Shown: positions 54,126 to 63,085 of the stretch, one piece after another
How the letters are laid out: the number at the start of each line of letters is the position of its first letter
Position numbering within the stretch: position 1 is the first letter of the stretch
Source: Flavobacterium sediminis
GTDB taxonomy: Bacteria > Bacteroidota > Bacteroidia > Flavobacteriales > Flavobacteriaceae
Direction of reading: 5' to 3'
Assembly: GCF_003148385.1 (NCBI RefSeq)
Contig: NZ_CP029463.1
Coordinates: 744,001-808,000, forward strand
Length of the DNA: 64,000 nt
Position numbers and translations under genes: made by a program
Notes under the pieces: model-generated
Told to the model about the DNA's origin: nothing
What the model saw: the letters and a program-made list of their open reading frames with translations, nothing else
Database searches by the model: none

Positions 54126-54749
54126 ATGGAACAATTCATTTACATTTTTGCTGCTTTATTCTCAGTTTTAAATCCTTTAGGTGCTATCCCTATTTTCGTA
54201 GGATTAACCCAGGATGATTCAAAACAAGAACGTTCCCGAATTTCACTTTGGGCAGCTATTAATGTAGCCATTATTTTACTAATATCCTATTTTGCAGGGG
54301 AATATGTTTTAAAGTTTTTCGGTATTAGTATTGACTCACTTCGTATTGCCGGCGGTATTTTAATTGTGACTTCGGGTTTTTCCTTACTGAACGGTAACTT
54401 CAGTAAAAAGAGAGGGGTCAATAAAAAAGTAGCAAACGATGCTAAAAACAGAAATGATATAGCTCTAAGTCCATTAGCTATTCCGATGCTCGCCGGACCT
54501 GGCTCTATTTCTTTACTCATTGCACTATACCAAGAACATGACACTATTGCTTCTAAACTTATCTGTTGTGCTGCTGTTCTACTGGTAGCATTGGTTATCT
54601 TCTTAATTCTAAGAAGTGCCAACTATTTATCGCGTATTTTAGGAGCCTCAGGTATTGTTGCTATTTCCAGAATTATCGGTTTTATTGTCATCGCAATAGG
54701 TATTGAATATATCATTAGCGCAATTATCAATATTTACAAAAGTATATAA
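54126..54749 (+). CDS. MarC family integral membrane protein
   Basis: A 207-residue inner-membrane protein with six predicted helices. The family signature is LFSVLNPLGAIPIFVGLT at the N-terminus, and the repeat-like PLAIPMLAGPGSISLLI follows near residue 120. MarC/YchE/YhgN proteins have no firmly established function; an old link to antibiotic resistance was not supported. Monocistronic by context: it has its own -7 element and a strong terminator hairpin directly downstream. Confidence 0.92.
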   Translation: MEQFIYIFAALFSVLNPLGAIPIFVGLTQDDSKQERSRISLWAAINVAIILLISYFAGEYVLKFFGISIDSLRIAGGILIVTSGFSLLNGNFSKKRGVNKKVANDAKNRNDIALSPLAIPMLAGPGSISLLIALYQEHDTIASKLICCAAVLLVALVIFLILRSANYLSRILGASGIVAISRIIGFIVIAIGIEYIISAIINIYKSI

Positions 54750-54752
54750 CGC

Positions 54753-54799
54753 AAAAAGCCTGAAAGGCAATTTTTAAAACTGCTTTTTTCAGGCTTTTC
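54753..54799 (+). terminator. Rho-independent terminator after the MarC-family gene
   Basis: A long hairpin four bases after the stop codon. The outer arms are AAAAGCCTGAAA and TTTCAGGCTTTT, with an inner part GGCAATTTT pairing imperfectly with AAAACTGC, followed by T-rich sequence. The flanking A and T runs make it able to work in both directions, so it could also shield against transcripts from the cysH side. Confidence 0.85.
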
Positions 54800-54815
54800 A
54801 TTTCAAACCTAAATA

Positions 54816-54887
54816 TTATTTTTCTACAAAACCAACCGCAACAGTATTGTTTGTTTGCAGATTGATCAGGATAAAAGGTTTTTTACG
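54816..54887 (-). pseudogene. cysN: cysN remnant (C-terminal end only)
   Basis: On the minus strand one frame reads KKPFILINLQTNNTVAVGF followed by VEK and a stop at 54816. This matches the end of CysN (compare GSFILIDEGTNETVAAG in the intact copy at 40545). The remaining 390 or so residues are missing. It is directly joined to a cysD fragment, so a deletion of roughly 2 kb removed most of both genes. Confidence 0.85.
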
Positions 54888-55009
54888 CTAAGCAGGCAAC
54901 TGTGATAGAATCTTTACCTACCGAAAACAAAGCAAGCTTTTGAAACTAAGCCGCTACTTCGTAAAATATAAATACTCTCGTTCTCTAAATCTTTTAAATG
55001 TTTACTCAT
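54883..55009 (-). pseudogene. cysD: cysD remnant (N-terminal end only, frameshifted)
   Basis: From the ATG at 55007-55009 the minus strand reads MSKHLKDLENESIYILR. After a small indel it continues in another frame as EVAA, a stop codon, then FQKLALFSVGKDSITVACLA and a stop at the junction with the cysN remnant. This aligns with the CysD N-terminus and its PP-loop (compare LREVWAQFQNPVILFSGGKD in the intact gene). It starts 12 bases after the cysH stop, the position of cysD in a cysH-cysD-cysN operon. A frameshift, an internal stop and the truncation show it is dead. Confidence 0.88.
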
Positions 55010-55021
55010 TCTTCAACTTCA

Positions 55022-55750
55022 TTAATTATTCTGATCGGTGTGTATGTGTAATCCACATTCTTTTTTACCATTTTCCCACCACCAACGTCCGGCTCTAAAA
55101 TCTTCTCCGGGTTCGATAGCTCTTGTACACGGAGCACAACCGATGCTCAAATAGCCTTTTTTATACAAACTGTTAATCGGAATATTGTATTGATCTACTT
55201 CTGCTTCCACTTCTTCTAATGTAAAAAGAAGTAACGGATTGAACTTGATCAATTGATGATCAGCATCCCATTCTAAAAATTGCATAGTCTCTCTATTTGC
55301 TGATTGTTCTGCCCGAAGTCCTGTGATCCACACGGAAGCTCCATCCAAAGCTTTATTTAAAGGTTTTACTTTTCTGATAAAGCAGCATTGCTTTCGTTCT
55401 TCTATACTGTTATAAAAGCCATTGACTCCTGATTTGCTGTAGTATTCCTGAATATCTGTTTCTTCCGGATAATAGGTTTTAATATTCAGATTCGGATATT
55501 TACTTTGTGTTTTCTGAAACACTTCATAGGTCTCATTAAACTGACGTCCGGTGTCTAACGTGAAAAGTTCGACGCTATCATAATGTGGCTCAAGGTAATG
55601 TGTTATAACCTGATCTTCTATCCCGAACGAGGTTGAAAAAACCACTTTTCCCTCAACATGTTGTAAAACCCATGCAATACTTTCCTTTAATGACAATTGG
55701 TCTATTTGTTCATTCCAATTTTTTAATGTTTCCTGTCTTATTTTGTCCAT
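55022..55750 (-). CDS. cysH: Adenylyl-sulfate reductase, iron-sulfur type (CysH family)
   Basis: A 242-residue assimilatory reductase that makes sulfite from an activated sulfate. The P-loop-like region is VVFSTSFGIEDQVITH (36-51). Cys pairs C122-C123 (QCCFIRKVKPL) and C205/C208 (GCAPCTRAIEPGED) are the ligand set of the [4Fe-4S] cluster of APS reductases, and the catalytic cysteine is C232 in ECGLHIH. PAPS reductases of the E. coli type lack the two pairs. A few cluster-bearing enzymes can also use PAPS, so substrate choice needs a test. It overlaps the DUF2061 gene by 13 bases and is followed by the cysD/cysN scar. Confidence 0.93.
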   Translation of the reverse strand: MDKIRQETLKNWNEQIDQLSLKESIAWVLQHVEGKVVFSTSFGIEDQVITHYLEPHYDSVELFTLDTGRQFNETYEVFQKTQSKYPNLNIKTYYPEETDIQEYYSKSGVNGFYNSIEERKQCCFIRKVKPLNKALDGASVWITGLRAEQSANRETMQFLEWDADHQLIKFNPLLLFTLEEVEAEVDQYNIPINSLYKKGYLSIGCAPCTRAIEPGEDFRAGRWWWENGKKECGLHIHTDQNN

Positions 55751-55974
55751 TTTGCCCAGACCTTTTCGTGAATAAAATATAATATCATTTTTGTGAATAC
55801 TTCAAAGCTCCCTATAGAGAAGGCTATTTTTACATTACCTGTCATAATAAAAGAAATAATCATAGTATCTATAGTCCCGAGCAACCGCCAGGTTACAGCT
55901 TTACAAGCCGAAATCTTTGTGTCCCGACTTACAATCTCTCCTGTTTTTTTGGTTCTCAATAAATCTAAAAACAT
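55738..55974 (-). CDS. Single-DUF2061 membrane protein
   Basis: A 78-residue small membrane protein with one DUF2061 repeat: KAVTWRLLGTIDTMIISFIM, then SFEVFTKMILYFIHEKVWAKW. It is a single-unit version of the tandem protein at 43298-43732. The ATG at 55972-55974 is preferred over a TTG eight codons earlier because the -7 element lies just upstream of it. First gene of the cysH operon. The unknown function is presumably connected with sulfate assimilation. Confidence 0.8.
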   Translation of the reverse strand: MFLDLLRTKKTGEIVSRDTKISACKAVTWRLLGTIDTMIISFIMTGNVKIAFSIGSFEVFTKMILYFIHEKVWAKWTK

Positions 55975-55995
55975 AAGCTTTATTTTTTCAGACTT

Positions 55996-56003
55996 CAAAT
56001 ATA
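55996..56003 (-). promoter_or_regulatory. Bacteroidota -7 element (TATATTTG) of the DUF2061-cysH operon
   Basis: TAnnTTTG on the minus strand, 21 bases before the chosen ATG of the DUF2061 gene and after the Rrf2-regulator gene. It is a candidate target of the adjacent Rrf2 repressor; no clear palindrome was recognised by eye. Confidence 0.45.
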
Positions 56004-56045
56004 CGATTAGTCTATAGAATTAATAGATTATTTGTTTAAATTTTT

Positions 56046-56459
56046 TTAAAAGCTTGCCAGATCATGTAAAGATTGTTTTTCTAAAATAGACAAAGCGTTA
56101 TCTCTCACCTGGATCATCAATTTATTCAACGCACATGTTTCTTCACTCGGACAGTCGTCACATTTCTCATAAAAATTAATACTAACACAAGGCAGAAGCG
56201 CAATCGGACCGTCTAAAACTCTGATGATACTTGCTATTTTGATCTCTTTCGGATCTTTCATTAAATAATAGCCGCCTCCTTTACCCATTTTTGAACCTAA
56301 GATACCGGATTTCTTCAAATCCAACAGAATAGTCTCTAAAAACTTTTTGGAAATATGTTCTTTTTCGGCTATTTCAGAAATCAAAACGGGTGCTGATTTA
56401 TCTTGCTTAGCAATATAAATCAGCGCTTTTAACCCATATTTTGTTTTTCTTGATAACAT
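56046..56459 (-). CDS. Rrf2 family transcriptional regulator
   Basis: A 137-residue winged-helix regulator. The N-terminus SRKTKYGLKALIYIAKQ and the recognition region ISKKFLETILLDLKKSGILG, then GKGGGYYL, are typical of Rrf2. Four cysteines follow: C91, C100, C103 and C109. The spacing (8, 2, 5) differs from IscR (5, 5), so an iron-sulfur cluster of another kind or redox sensing is possible. By position just upstream of DUF2061-cysH it probably controls sulfur assimilation, as the Rrf2 protein CymR does in Bacillus (inference). Confidence 0.88.
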   Translation of the reverse strand: MLSRKTKYGLKALIYIAKQDKSAPVLISEIAEKEHISKKFLETILLDLKKSGILGSKMGKGGGYYLMKDPKEIKIASIIRVLDGPIALLPCVSINFYEKCDDCPSEETCALNKLMIQVRDNALSILEKQSLHDLASF

Positions 56460-56460
56460 A

Positions 56461-57402
56461 TTAATTTTCTGTTTCCGGTAAAAAAACTTCTGCCATCATG
56501 CAACGTGCACTTCCACCGCCACAAGCTTCAATAGTATCTAAACTTGCATAGATAATTTTACAATGTTTCTCAATCTTTGCTATTTGCTCTTGCGTCAATG
56601 ATTGATAGGCTGCATTACTCATTACCAGAAAACGTTCCTCATTTTGCCCTTTTACCTGCAACATATTTCCGGCAAAATTGTTAACTTGATCTTCAGTGAT
56701 AAAGATAACTTCTTTCCCGGATTTTTTCAAGACTTCCAAAACCATTTTACGCTCTGCTTTGTCATCAATACAATCAGCACAGATAACTGCAAATGTTTCT
56801 GCAACACACATCATCACATTGGTATGATAAATATGTTTTCGCTCACCATCAACTGTTTGATAAGCTTCAAAGATCACAGGAGTATATTCAAAATCTTCAC
56901 AAAACTCGATAAACAATTCTTCATCAGCTCTAGGTGATAATGCGCAATAAGCGATTTCATTTTCCCGGTCTAAAATAATACTTCCGGTTCCTTCTAAAAA
57001 AACATTATCTTCTTCAGCAGCTGTATAATCCATAATGTCATTGATCACAAAACCTTTTTCTTCAAGGATATCTAAGATATCTTCTCTACGTTCCAGTCTT
57101 CTGTTTTCAGCAAACATCGGATACAGAGCCACGTCACCGTTCTCATGAAAAGAAATCCAGTTATTCGGAAAAATACTATCCGGTGTATCCGGCTCTTTCG
57201 TATCATCTACAACAACTACATTTACCCCAACTGTTCTCAATTTTTCAACATAAGCATCAAATTCTTCCTGTGCTTTTACATTTACAGTGGCTGGCAATAA
57301 GTTATCCAACACTTTCTGGTAATAATTATTCACTGCCGTTTGTTCATTCATACGGAATGCTACCGGACGAATCATCAATATTGTATTTGTTGTTTGATTC
57401 AT
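56461..57402 (-). CDS. ctlX: Citrulline-utilisation hydrolase CtlX-type (amidinotransferase fold)
   Basis: A 313-residue guanidino/ureido-modifying enzyme of the penta-beta/alpha-propeller fold. It has the N-terminal ILMIRPVAFRMNEQTAVNNY, SIFPNNWISFHENGDVALYP, a His in IYHTNVMMCV and the nucleophilic cysteine (C301) in EACGGGSARCMMAE. The pattern matches the CtlX group linked to citrulline use in Bacteroidota. The neighbouring gene encodes a second enzyme of the same superfamily. Substrate assignment rests on family resemblance. Lies one base from the Rrf2 gene. Confidence 0.8.
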   Translation of the reverse strand: MNQTTNTILMIRPVAFRMNEQTAVNNYYQKVLDNLLPATVNVKAQEEFDAYVEKLRTVGVNVVVVDDTKEPDTPDSIFPNNWISFHENGDVALYPMFAENRRLERREDILDILEEKGFVINDIMDYTAAEEDNVFLEGTGSIILDRENEIAYCALSPRADEELFIEFCEDFEYTPVIFEAYQTVDGERKHIYHTNVMMCVAETFAVICADCIDDKAERKMVLEVLKKSGKEVIFITEDQVNNFAGNMLQVKGQNEERFLVMSNAAYQSLTQEQIAKIEKHCKIIYASLDTIEACGGGSARCMMAEVFLPETEN

Positions 57403-57446
57403 TTTATTTGTTATTTGTGTTAATTGTTCTTTCTACCGAACATTGT

Positions 57447-58361
57447 TTAATCTCTAATCAACGGTAACGTAGAACAACGCAATAGTCCTTCTTGTTTAGA
57501 AATTTCAGCATAAGGTATCTCTTCAACTGTAAAGCCGTTAGCTCTAAGCCAATTGTTTAATCTTGTAAAATTTCTTTCTGAAACCACAACATCAGGTGCT
57601 ATTGAAAAAATATTCGAATTCATGTGATACATTTCTTCCCTTTCAATATGAAATAAATTTTCTTTTCCGAAAATATCGACCAGATACAGATAATCTGCTT
57701 CTTCGCGGAAACCACTTTTATAAATAATTCCTTTATCTATACCAACCGGCTGAAAACAACAATCCAAATGCAATGCATTATCGCGTGGTTCAATCCTTGA
57801 CTTCACCAGATCAAATTCTTTCACTATTTTATTGGGAAACATTTCTTTGATAAAATCTACACCATACATATTGGTTCTGGCTGTGATATAGTCTTTGTAA
57901 TCACTTCCTTTATAAGTCCCTATAAAAATATGCTCATTCCAAGGCATTACATCTCCTCCCTCAATATGTACTTTTTCAGGCGGCCTTACTACTTTGGTCG
58001 GATCCATTTGATTTATCACATATTGAATCGCATCTAACTCTCGTTCTCTATCGGGTAATATATTTGCTTTTATAAACACATCATCGATCACGAATCCGAT
58101 ATCACGAGCAAAGATCTGATTGTAGTTCTCTATAATCTGAGGACGAAAAACCTCTACATCATATTTTTCAAAAACCTGATTAAAAGCTTCTATCTCTTTA
58201 ACCATATCTTCTTCCAGCGGATAAGTTCCCGCCAGAATATGTTCTAAAGATTTAGGATCGTAAGCTTCTGACTTGGTAGGTGTTGGTCCGTTACTCTGAG
58301 CTGTACCTAAAATGACAGCCCTCAAACGGGAAGTTTCATTTTTAATATTCAGTTTTAGCAT
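57447..58361 (-). CDS. Arginine deiminase / dimethylarginine dimethylaminohydrolase family protein
   Basis: A 304-residue enzyme of the guanidine-modifying superfamily. Catalytic landmarks are ARDIGF (85-90), HIEGGDVMPW with E134 and D137, H198 in ALHLDCCFQP and the nucleophile C296 in GLLRCSTLP. All are intact. It should hydrolyse or transfer the guanidino group of an arginine-like substrate; sequence alone does not separate deiminase from amidinotransferase. A -7 element lies 17 bases upstream, and the CtlX-type gene follows after 44 bases, so the two may be co-transcribed. Confidence 0.85.
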   Translation of the reverse strand: MLKLNIKNETSRLRAVILGTAQSNGPTPTKSEAYDPKSLEHILAGTYPLEEDMVKEIEAFNQVFEKYDVEVFRPQIIENYNQIFARDIGFVIDDVFIKANILPDRERELDAIQYVINQMDPTKVVRPPEKVHIEGGDVMPWNEHIFIGTYKGSDYKDYITARTNMYGVDFIKEMFPNKIVKEFDLVKSRIEPRDNALHLDCCFQPVGIDKGIIYKSGFREEADYLYLVDIFGKENLFHIEREEMYHMNSNIFSIAPDVVVSERNFTRLNNWLRANGFTVEEIPYAEISKQEGLLRCSTLPLIRD

Positions 58362-58378
58362 AGTTTGTTTGGTTTGCG

Positions 58379-58386
58379 CAAAGATA
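58379..58386 (-). promoter_or_regulatory. Bacteroidota -7 element (TATCTTTG) of the guanidino-enzyme genes
   Basis: TAnnTTTG on the minus strand, 17 bases before the ATG at 58361. It lies downstream of the gltA terminator, which supports an independent transcription start. Confidence 0.5.
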
Positions 58387-58423
58387 GAAAAAAGAGCTTT
58401 GCTCTAAAAAACTAACTTTAAAT

Positions 58424-58451
58424 AAAAAATCCCGATTACTCGGGATTTTTT
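58424..58451 (-). terminator. Rho-independent terminator after gltA
   Basis: A perfect inverted repeat with arms AAAAAATCCCG and CGGGATTTTTT and a six-base loop, 11 bases beyond the gltA stop. The T run on either strand makes it potentially bidirectional. Confidence 0.9.
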
Positions 58452-58461
58452 ATTTATTATT

Positions 58462-59745
58462 TTATCTGTCTTTCACCTCTTTAAAAGCTCTAAGCGGTGA
58501 ACCGGTGTATACTTGACGAGGTCGTCCTATCGGCTCTTTGTTCAGACGCATTTCTTTCCATTGAGCAATCCAACCCGGTAAACGCCCGATTGCAAACAAT
58601 ACTGTAAACATTTCTACAGGAATACCCATTGCACGGTAAATAATTCCTGAATAGAAATCTACATTAGGATACAGATTTCTTGCTTTGAAATATTCGTCTT
58701 CCAAAGCAACTTTCTCTAATTGTTTTGCAATGTCTAATAACGGATCTTCAACTCCTAATGTTCCTAATACATCATCAGCAGCTTTTTTGATGATCTTAGC
58801 TCTCGGGTCAAAGTTTTTATAAACACGGTGACCGAATCCCATTAAACGGAACGGATCATTTTTATCTTTAGCTTTCAATACGAATTTGGCAACATCTCCT
58901 CCATTATCATGAATTTGTTGTAACATTTCCAATACTGCCTGATTAGCTCCTCCGTGAAGCGGACCCCACAATGCAGAAACTCCGGCAGAAATTGAAGCAA
59001 ATAAACCTGCATGAGATGACCCTACGATACGAACTGTTGACGTTGAACAGTTTTGTTCGTGATCAGCATGCAAAATAAACAACTTGTCTAATGCCGCAAC
59101 TACTTTAGGATCTACTTTGTAAGGACCTGTCGGTAATTCAAACATCAAACGCATGAAATTTTCTACATACCCTTTTGTATTATCGTAATAATTTAAAGGA
59201 TATCCCATTCTCTTTCTGAAAGTCCAAGTTGCAATTACTAAGAATTTACCAATTGTTTTACAAACAGCTTCGTATAATTCTTTTTCATTTTCAACATTTA
59301 CAGACTTAGGATTGAATGCTGTTAAAGCACTTGTCAATGAAGACAAAACTCCCATTGGGTGGGCTGTTCTTGGAAAACCATCAATGATGCTCTTCATTTC
59401 TTCACTAACCATTGTATATTTTCTGATGTCATTTTCAAACTTCTCAAGCTGTGAAGCTGTTGGCAATTCACCAAAAATCAATAGATATGACACCTCTAGG
59501 AACGTAGCTTTTTCTGCTAAATCTTCGATCGTGTATCCTCTGTAACGCAAAACACCTTCTTCTCCGTTTAGGAAAGTGATTTCACTTTTACAAGAACCTG
59601 TATTTTTATAGCCAGGATCGATAGTTATAGCACCGGTTGCAGCACGCAACTTCTCTATATCGATAGCAGCTTCATTTTCAGTCCCTACAATTACAGGAAA
59701 CTCATATTTATTGCCATCGATCTCTAATATTGCAGTTTTTGACAT
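58462..59745 (-). CDS. gltA: Citrate synthase (type II)
   Basis: A 427-residue TCA-cycle enzyme condensing acetyl-CoA and oxaloacetate. The residues used in catalysis and binding are H226 and H229 (LHADHEQNCSTSTVR), H264 (GPLHGGANQA), H306 (MGFGHRVYKNFDPR) and D363 (YPNVDFYSG). The N-terminal beta domain (AILEIDGNKYEFPVIVG) and length mark it as the hexameric, proteobacterial-like type II enzyme. Between two hairpin terminators, so probably transcribed alone. Confidence 0.97.
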   Translation of the reverse strand: MSKTAILEIDGNKYEFPVIVGTENEAAIDIEKLRAATGAITIDPGYKNTGSCKSEITFLNGEEGVLRYRGYTIEDLAEKATFLEVSYLLIFGELPTASQLEKFENDIRKYTMVSEEMKSIIDGFPRTAHPMGVLSSLTSALTAFNPKSVNVENEKELYEAVCKTIGKFLVIATWTFRKRMGYPLNYYDNTKGYVENFMRLMFELPTGPYKVDPKVVAALDKLFILHADHEQNCSTSTVRIVGSSHAGLFASISAGVSALWGPLHGGANQAVLEMLQQIHDNGGDVAKFVLKAKDKNDPFRLMGFGHRVYKNFDPRAKIIKKAADDVLGTLGVEDPLLDIAKQLEKVALEDEYFKARNLYPNVDFYSGIIYRAMGIPVEMFTVLFAIGRLPGWIAQWKEMRLNKEPIGRPRQVYTGSPLRAFKEVKDR

Positions 59746-59855
59746 CGTGTATATAGTTTTTTTAATGTAAAATTTTAAGAATCATGCGAATTTAGCGAAT
59801 TATATTCGAATTTTAAAAAATTTCAAAATATTTTATGTTTATTTATTATATACAA

Positions 59856-59894
59856 AAAATCCCGATAAAGTTTTGTTAACAGAATCGGGATTTT
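59856..59894 (-). terminator. Rho-independent terminator after eno
   Basis: Inverted repeat with arms AAAATCCCGAT and ATCGGGATTTT around a 17-base loop, about 20 bases past the enolase stop. It shares the ATCCCGAT core with the gltA terminator. The large loop makes it somewhat weaker. Confidence 0.8.
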
Positions 59895-59913
59895 GATAAA
59901 AATTTGATATTTA

Positions 59914-61227
<1,314 letters not shown>

Positions 61228-61244
61228 TTATTTTGTGTATTAAA

Positions 61245-61252
61245 CAAAAATA
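61245..61252 (-). promoter_or_regulatory. Bacteroidota -7 element (TATTTTTG) of eno
   Basis: TAnnTTTG on the minus strand, 38 bases before the eno ATG, in the 101-base gap after carA. No clear -33 TTG in the AT-rich flank. Confidence 0.45.
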
Positions 61253-61307
61253 TAACTATTAAAATTAATAATACACATTTCTAAAAAAACTTATAAACGA
61301 TAACGAT

Positions 61308-62417
61308 TTAGTTCTTCGAAGCCTTGATATTCTCAACAAACTGATCGAAAAGATAGGAAGAATCGTGTGGTCCGGGACTTGCTTCCGGGTGATATTGTAC
61401 TGAAAAACAGTTCTTAGATTTCATACGCATACCGGCAACCGTACCATCATTAAGATGCACATGAGTCAATTCAAAATCTGTATTCTTTTCCAAATCCTCT
61501 TTCGATACCGCAAAACCATGGTTTTGAGAGGTAATCTCGCCTTTTCCCGTAATCAGATTTTTGACCGGATGGTTGATTCCTCTATGTCCGTTGAACATTT
61601 TATAGGTAGAAATTCCATTTGCCAAAGCAATTACCTGATGTCCCAGACAAATACCAAAAAGAGGCTTATTTTCGTTCAAAATATCGCGAGCTACCTGTTG
61701 TGCTGACTCTAACGGCTCGGGATCACCGGGACCATTCGACAAGAAATAACCATCAGGATTAAATGATTTCAGGTCAGCATAACTTGCATCATAAGGAAAA
61801 ACTTTAATATAGCAATCTCTTGCTGCCAGATTTCGCAAAATATTGGTCTTGATCCCCAAATCTAACGCTGAAACTTTATATGTTGCGTTTTCGTTACCGA
61901 AAAAATACGGTTCTTTTGCTGAAACTACTGAAGCTAATTCTAATCCATTCATATCCGGCACTTCAGCTAAAAGTTTCTTCAATTCATCAATTGACGTATC
62001 ATCTGTACAAATTACAGCGTTCATTGCACCATTATCACGAATATAGCTTACTAAAGCTCTGGTATCCACATCTGAAATAGCGATCAGATTTTGTTTTTGG
62101 AAGTAATCCAACAAACTTTCCGTTGCTCTTTCTCTTGAGTAGTTAAAACTAAAATTTTTACATACCAAACCGGCAATTTTCACACCATTGGATTCCACTT
62201 CCAGGTCATTTACACCATAATTTCCGATGTGCGCATTAGTAGTCACCATGATTTGACCATAATAAGACGGATCTGTAAAGATCTCCTGATAGCCTGTCGT
62301 TCCGGTATTAAATGCTACTTCTCCGAAAGTTTTACCTTCGATTCCGATTGATTTACCATAAAAAATAGTACCGTCCTTTAATAGCAATACAGCTTTTTTG
62401 CGATTTGTGTATTTCAT
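61308..62417 (-). CDS. carA: Carbamoyl-phosphate synthase small subunit (glutaminase)
   Basis: A 369-residue class I glutamine amidotransferase subunit that feeds ammonia to CarB for arginine and pyrimidine synthesis. The N-terminal domain has LLLKDGTIFYGKSIG and FNTGTTGYQEIFTDPSYYGQ. The glutaminase domain has the catalytic triad C257 (LFGICLGHQ), H343 and E345 (VQYHPEASPGP). Full length. carB is not in the window. A -7 element lies 20 bases upstream. Confidence 0.97.
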   Translation of the reverse strand: MKYTNRKKAVLLLKDGTIFYGKSIGIEGKTFGEVAFNTGTTGYQEIFTDPSYYGQIMVTTNAHIGNYGVNDLEVESNGVKIAGLVCKNFSFNYSRERATESLLDYFQKQNLIAISDVDTRALVSYIRDNGAMNAVICTDDTSIDELKKLLAEVPDMNGLELASVVSAKEPYFFGNENATYKVSALDLGIKTNILRNLAARDCYIKVFPYDASYADLKSFNPDGYFLSNGPGDPEPLESAQQVARDILNENKPLFGICLGHQVIALANGISTYKMFNGHRGINHPVKNLITGKGEITSQNHGFAVSKEDLEKNTDFELTHVHLNDGTVAGMRMKSKNCFSVQYHPEASPGPHDSSYLFDQFVENIKASKN

Positions 62418-62437
62418 TCTTATTGTGTTGTTTTTTG

Positions 62438-62445
62438 CAAAGTTA
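62438..62445 (-). promoter_or_regulatory. Bacteroidota -7 element (TAACTTTG) of carA
   Basis: TAnnTTTG on the minus strand, 20 bases before the carA ATG and just after the rplQ terminator. Confidence 0.5.
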
Positions 62446-62477
62446 AATCTATTCGACCTATTTTAAAATTAAAACAT

Positions 62478-62516
62478 AAAAAAAAGGATAAACTAAAATA
62501 GCTTATCCTTTTTTTA
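62478..62516 (-). terminator. Rho-independent terminator after rplQ
   Basis: Arms AAAAAAAGGATAA and TTATCCTTTTTTT with a short loop, about 20 bases beyond the rplQ stop. It marks the end of the ribosomal-protein/rpoA operon. Confidence 0.85.
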
Positions 62517-62534
62517 TTAATCATTTCTTCATGA

Positions 62535-63023
62535 TTATTCAGTTGCTTCAGTATTTTCAGAAGTTTCAGTTGCCGGTGCTTCAGCTGCAGGAGCTGCATC
62601 GGTCTTTTTAGTTCTACTACGACGAGTAGTCTTTTTAACTTCTTTTTTACCACCGTTATAGATTGTGTTAAAATCTACAAGTTCGATCATCGCCATATCT
62701 GCATTATCCCCTAAACGGTTTCCTAATTTTATGATACGAGTATATCCTCCCGGACGATCACCAACTTTAGCAGCTACTTCTCTGAATAATTCAGTAACAG
62801 CATATTTGCTTCTTAAATAAGAGAAAACAATACGTCTGTTATGTGTAGTATCTTCTTTTGACTTAGTTACTAGCGGCTCTATAAATTGTTTTAAAGCTTT
62901 AGCTTTAGCAACTGTTGTGTTAATTCTTTTGTGTTCAATTAACGAACATGCCATATTAGCCAACATAGCTTTTCTATGCCCTGCTTTTCTACCTAAGTGA
63001 TTTACTTTTTTTCCGTGTCTCAT
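62535..63023 (-). CDS. rplQ: 50S ribosomal protein L17
   Basis: A 162-residue large-subunit ribosomal protein. The core (1-115) has [20 protein letters not shown] and [20 protein letters not shown]. The C-terminal 45 residues are a low-complexity Lys/Arg then Ala/Glu/Thr-rich extension, as is common in Flavobacteriaceae. It follows rpoA after 62 bases and ends the operon. Confidence 0.98.
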   Translation of the reverse strand: MRHGKKVNHLGRKAGHRKAMLANMACSLIEHKRINTTVAKAKALKQFIEPLVTKSKEDTTHNRRIVFSYLRSKYAVTELFREVAAKVGDRPGGYTRIIKLGNRLGDNADMAMIELVDFNTIYNGGKKEVKKTTRRSRTKKTDAAPAAEAPATETSENTEATE

Positions 63024-63085
63024 GACGTTCTTATTTAGCCTTCATCTTGCTACGATCCTCTCTGGAGAGCAAAATATGAAGTAAT

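Noticed and set aside
54750..54815. Small RNA gene after the MarC-family gene
   Set aside because: The hairpin is fully explained as a rho-independent terminator; no separate promoter is seen.
62420..62653. 77-codon frame overlapping the end of rplQ
   Set aside because: Lys/Leu-rich product of another reading frame, covering the rplQ C-terminal extension and terminator; no family resemblance.
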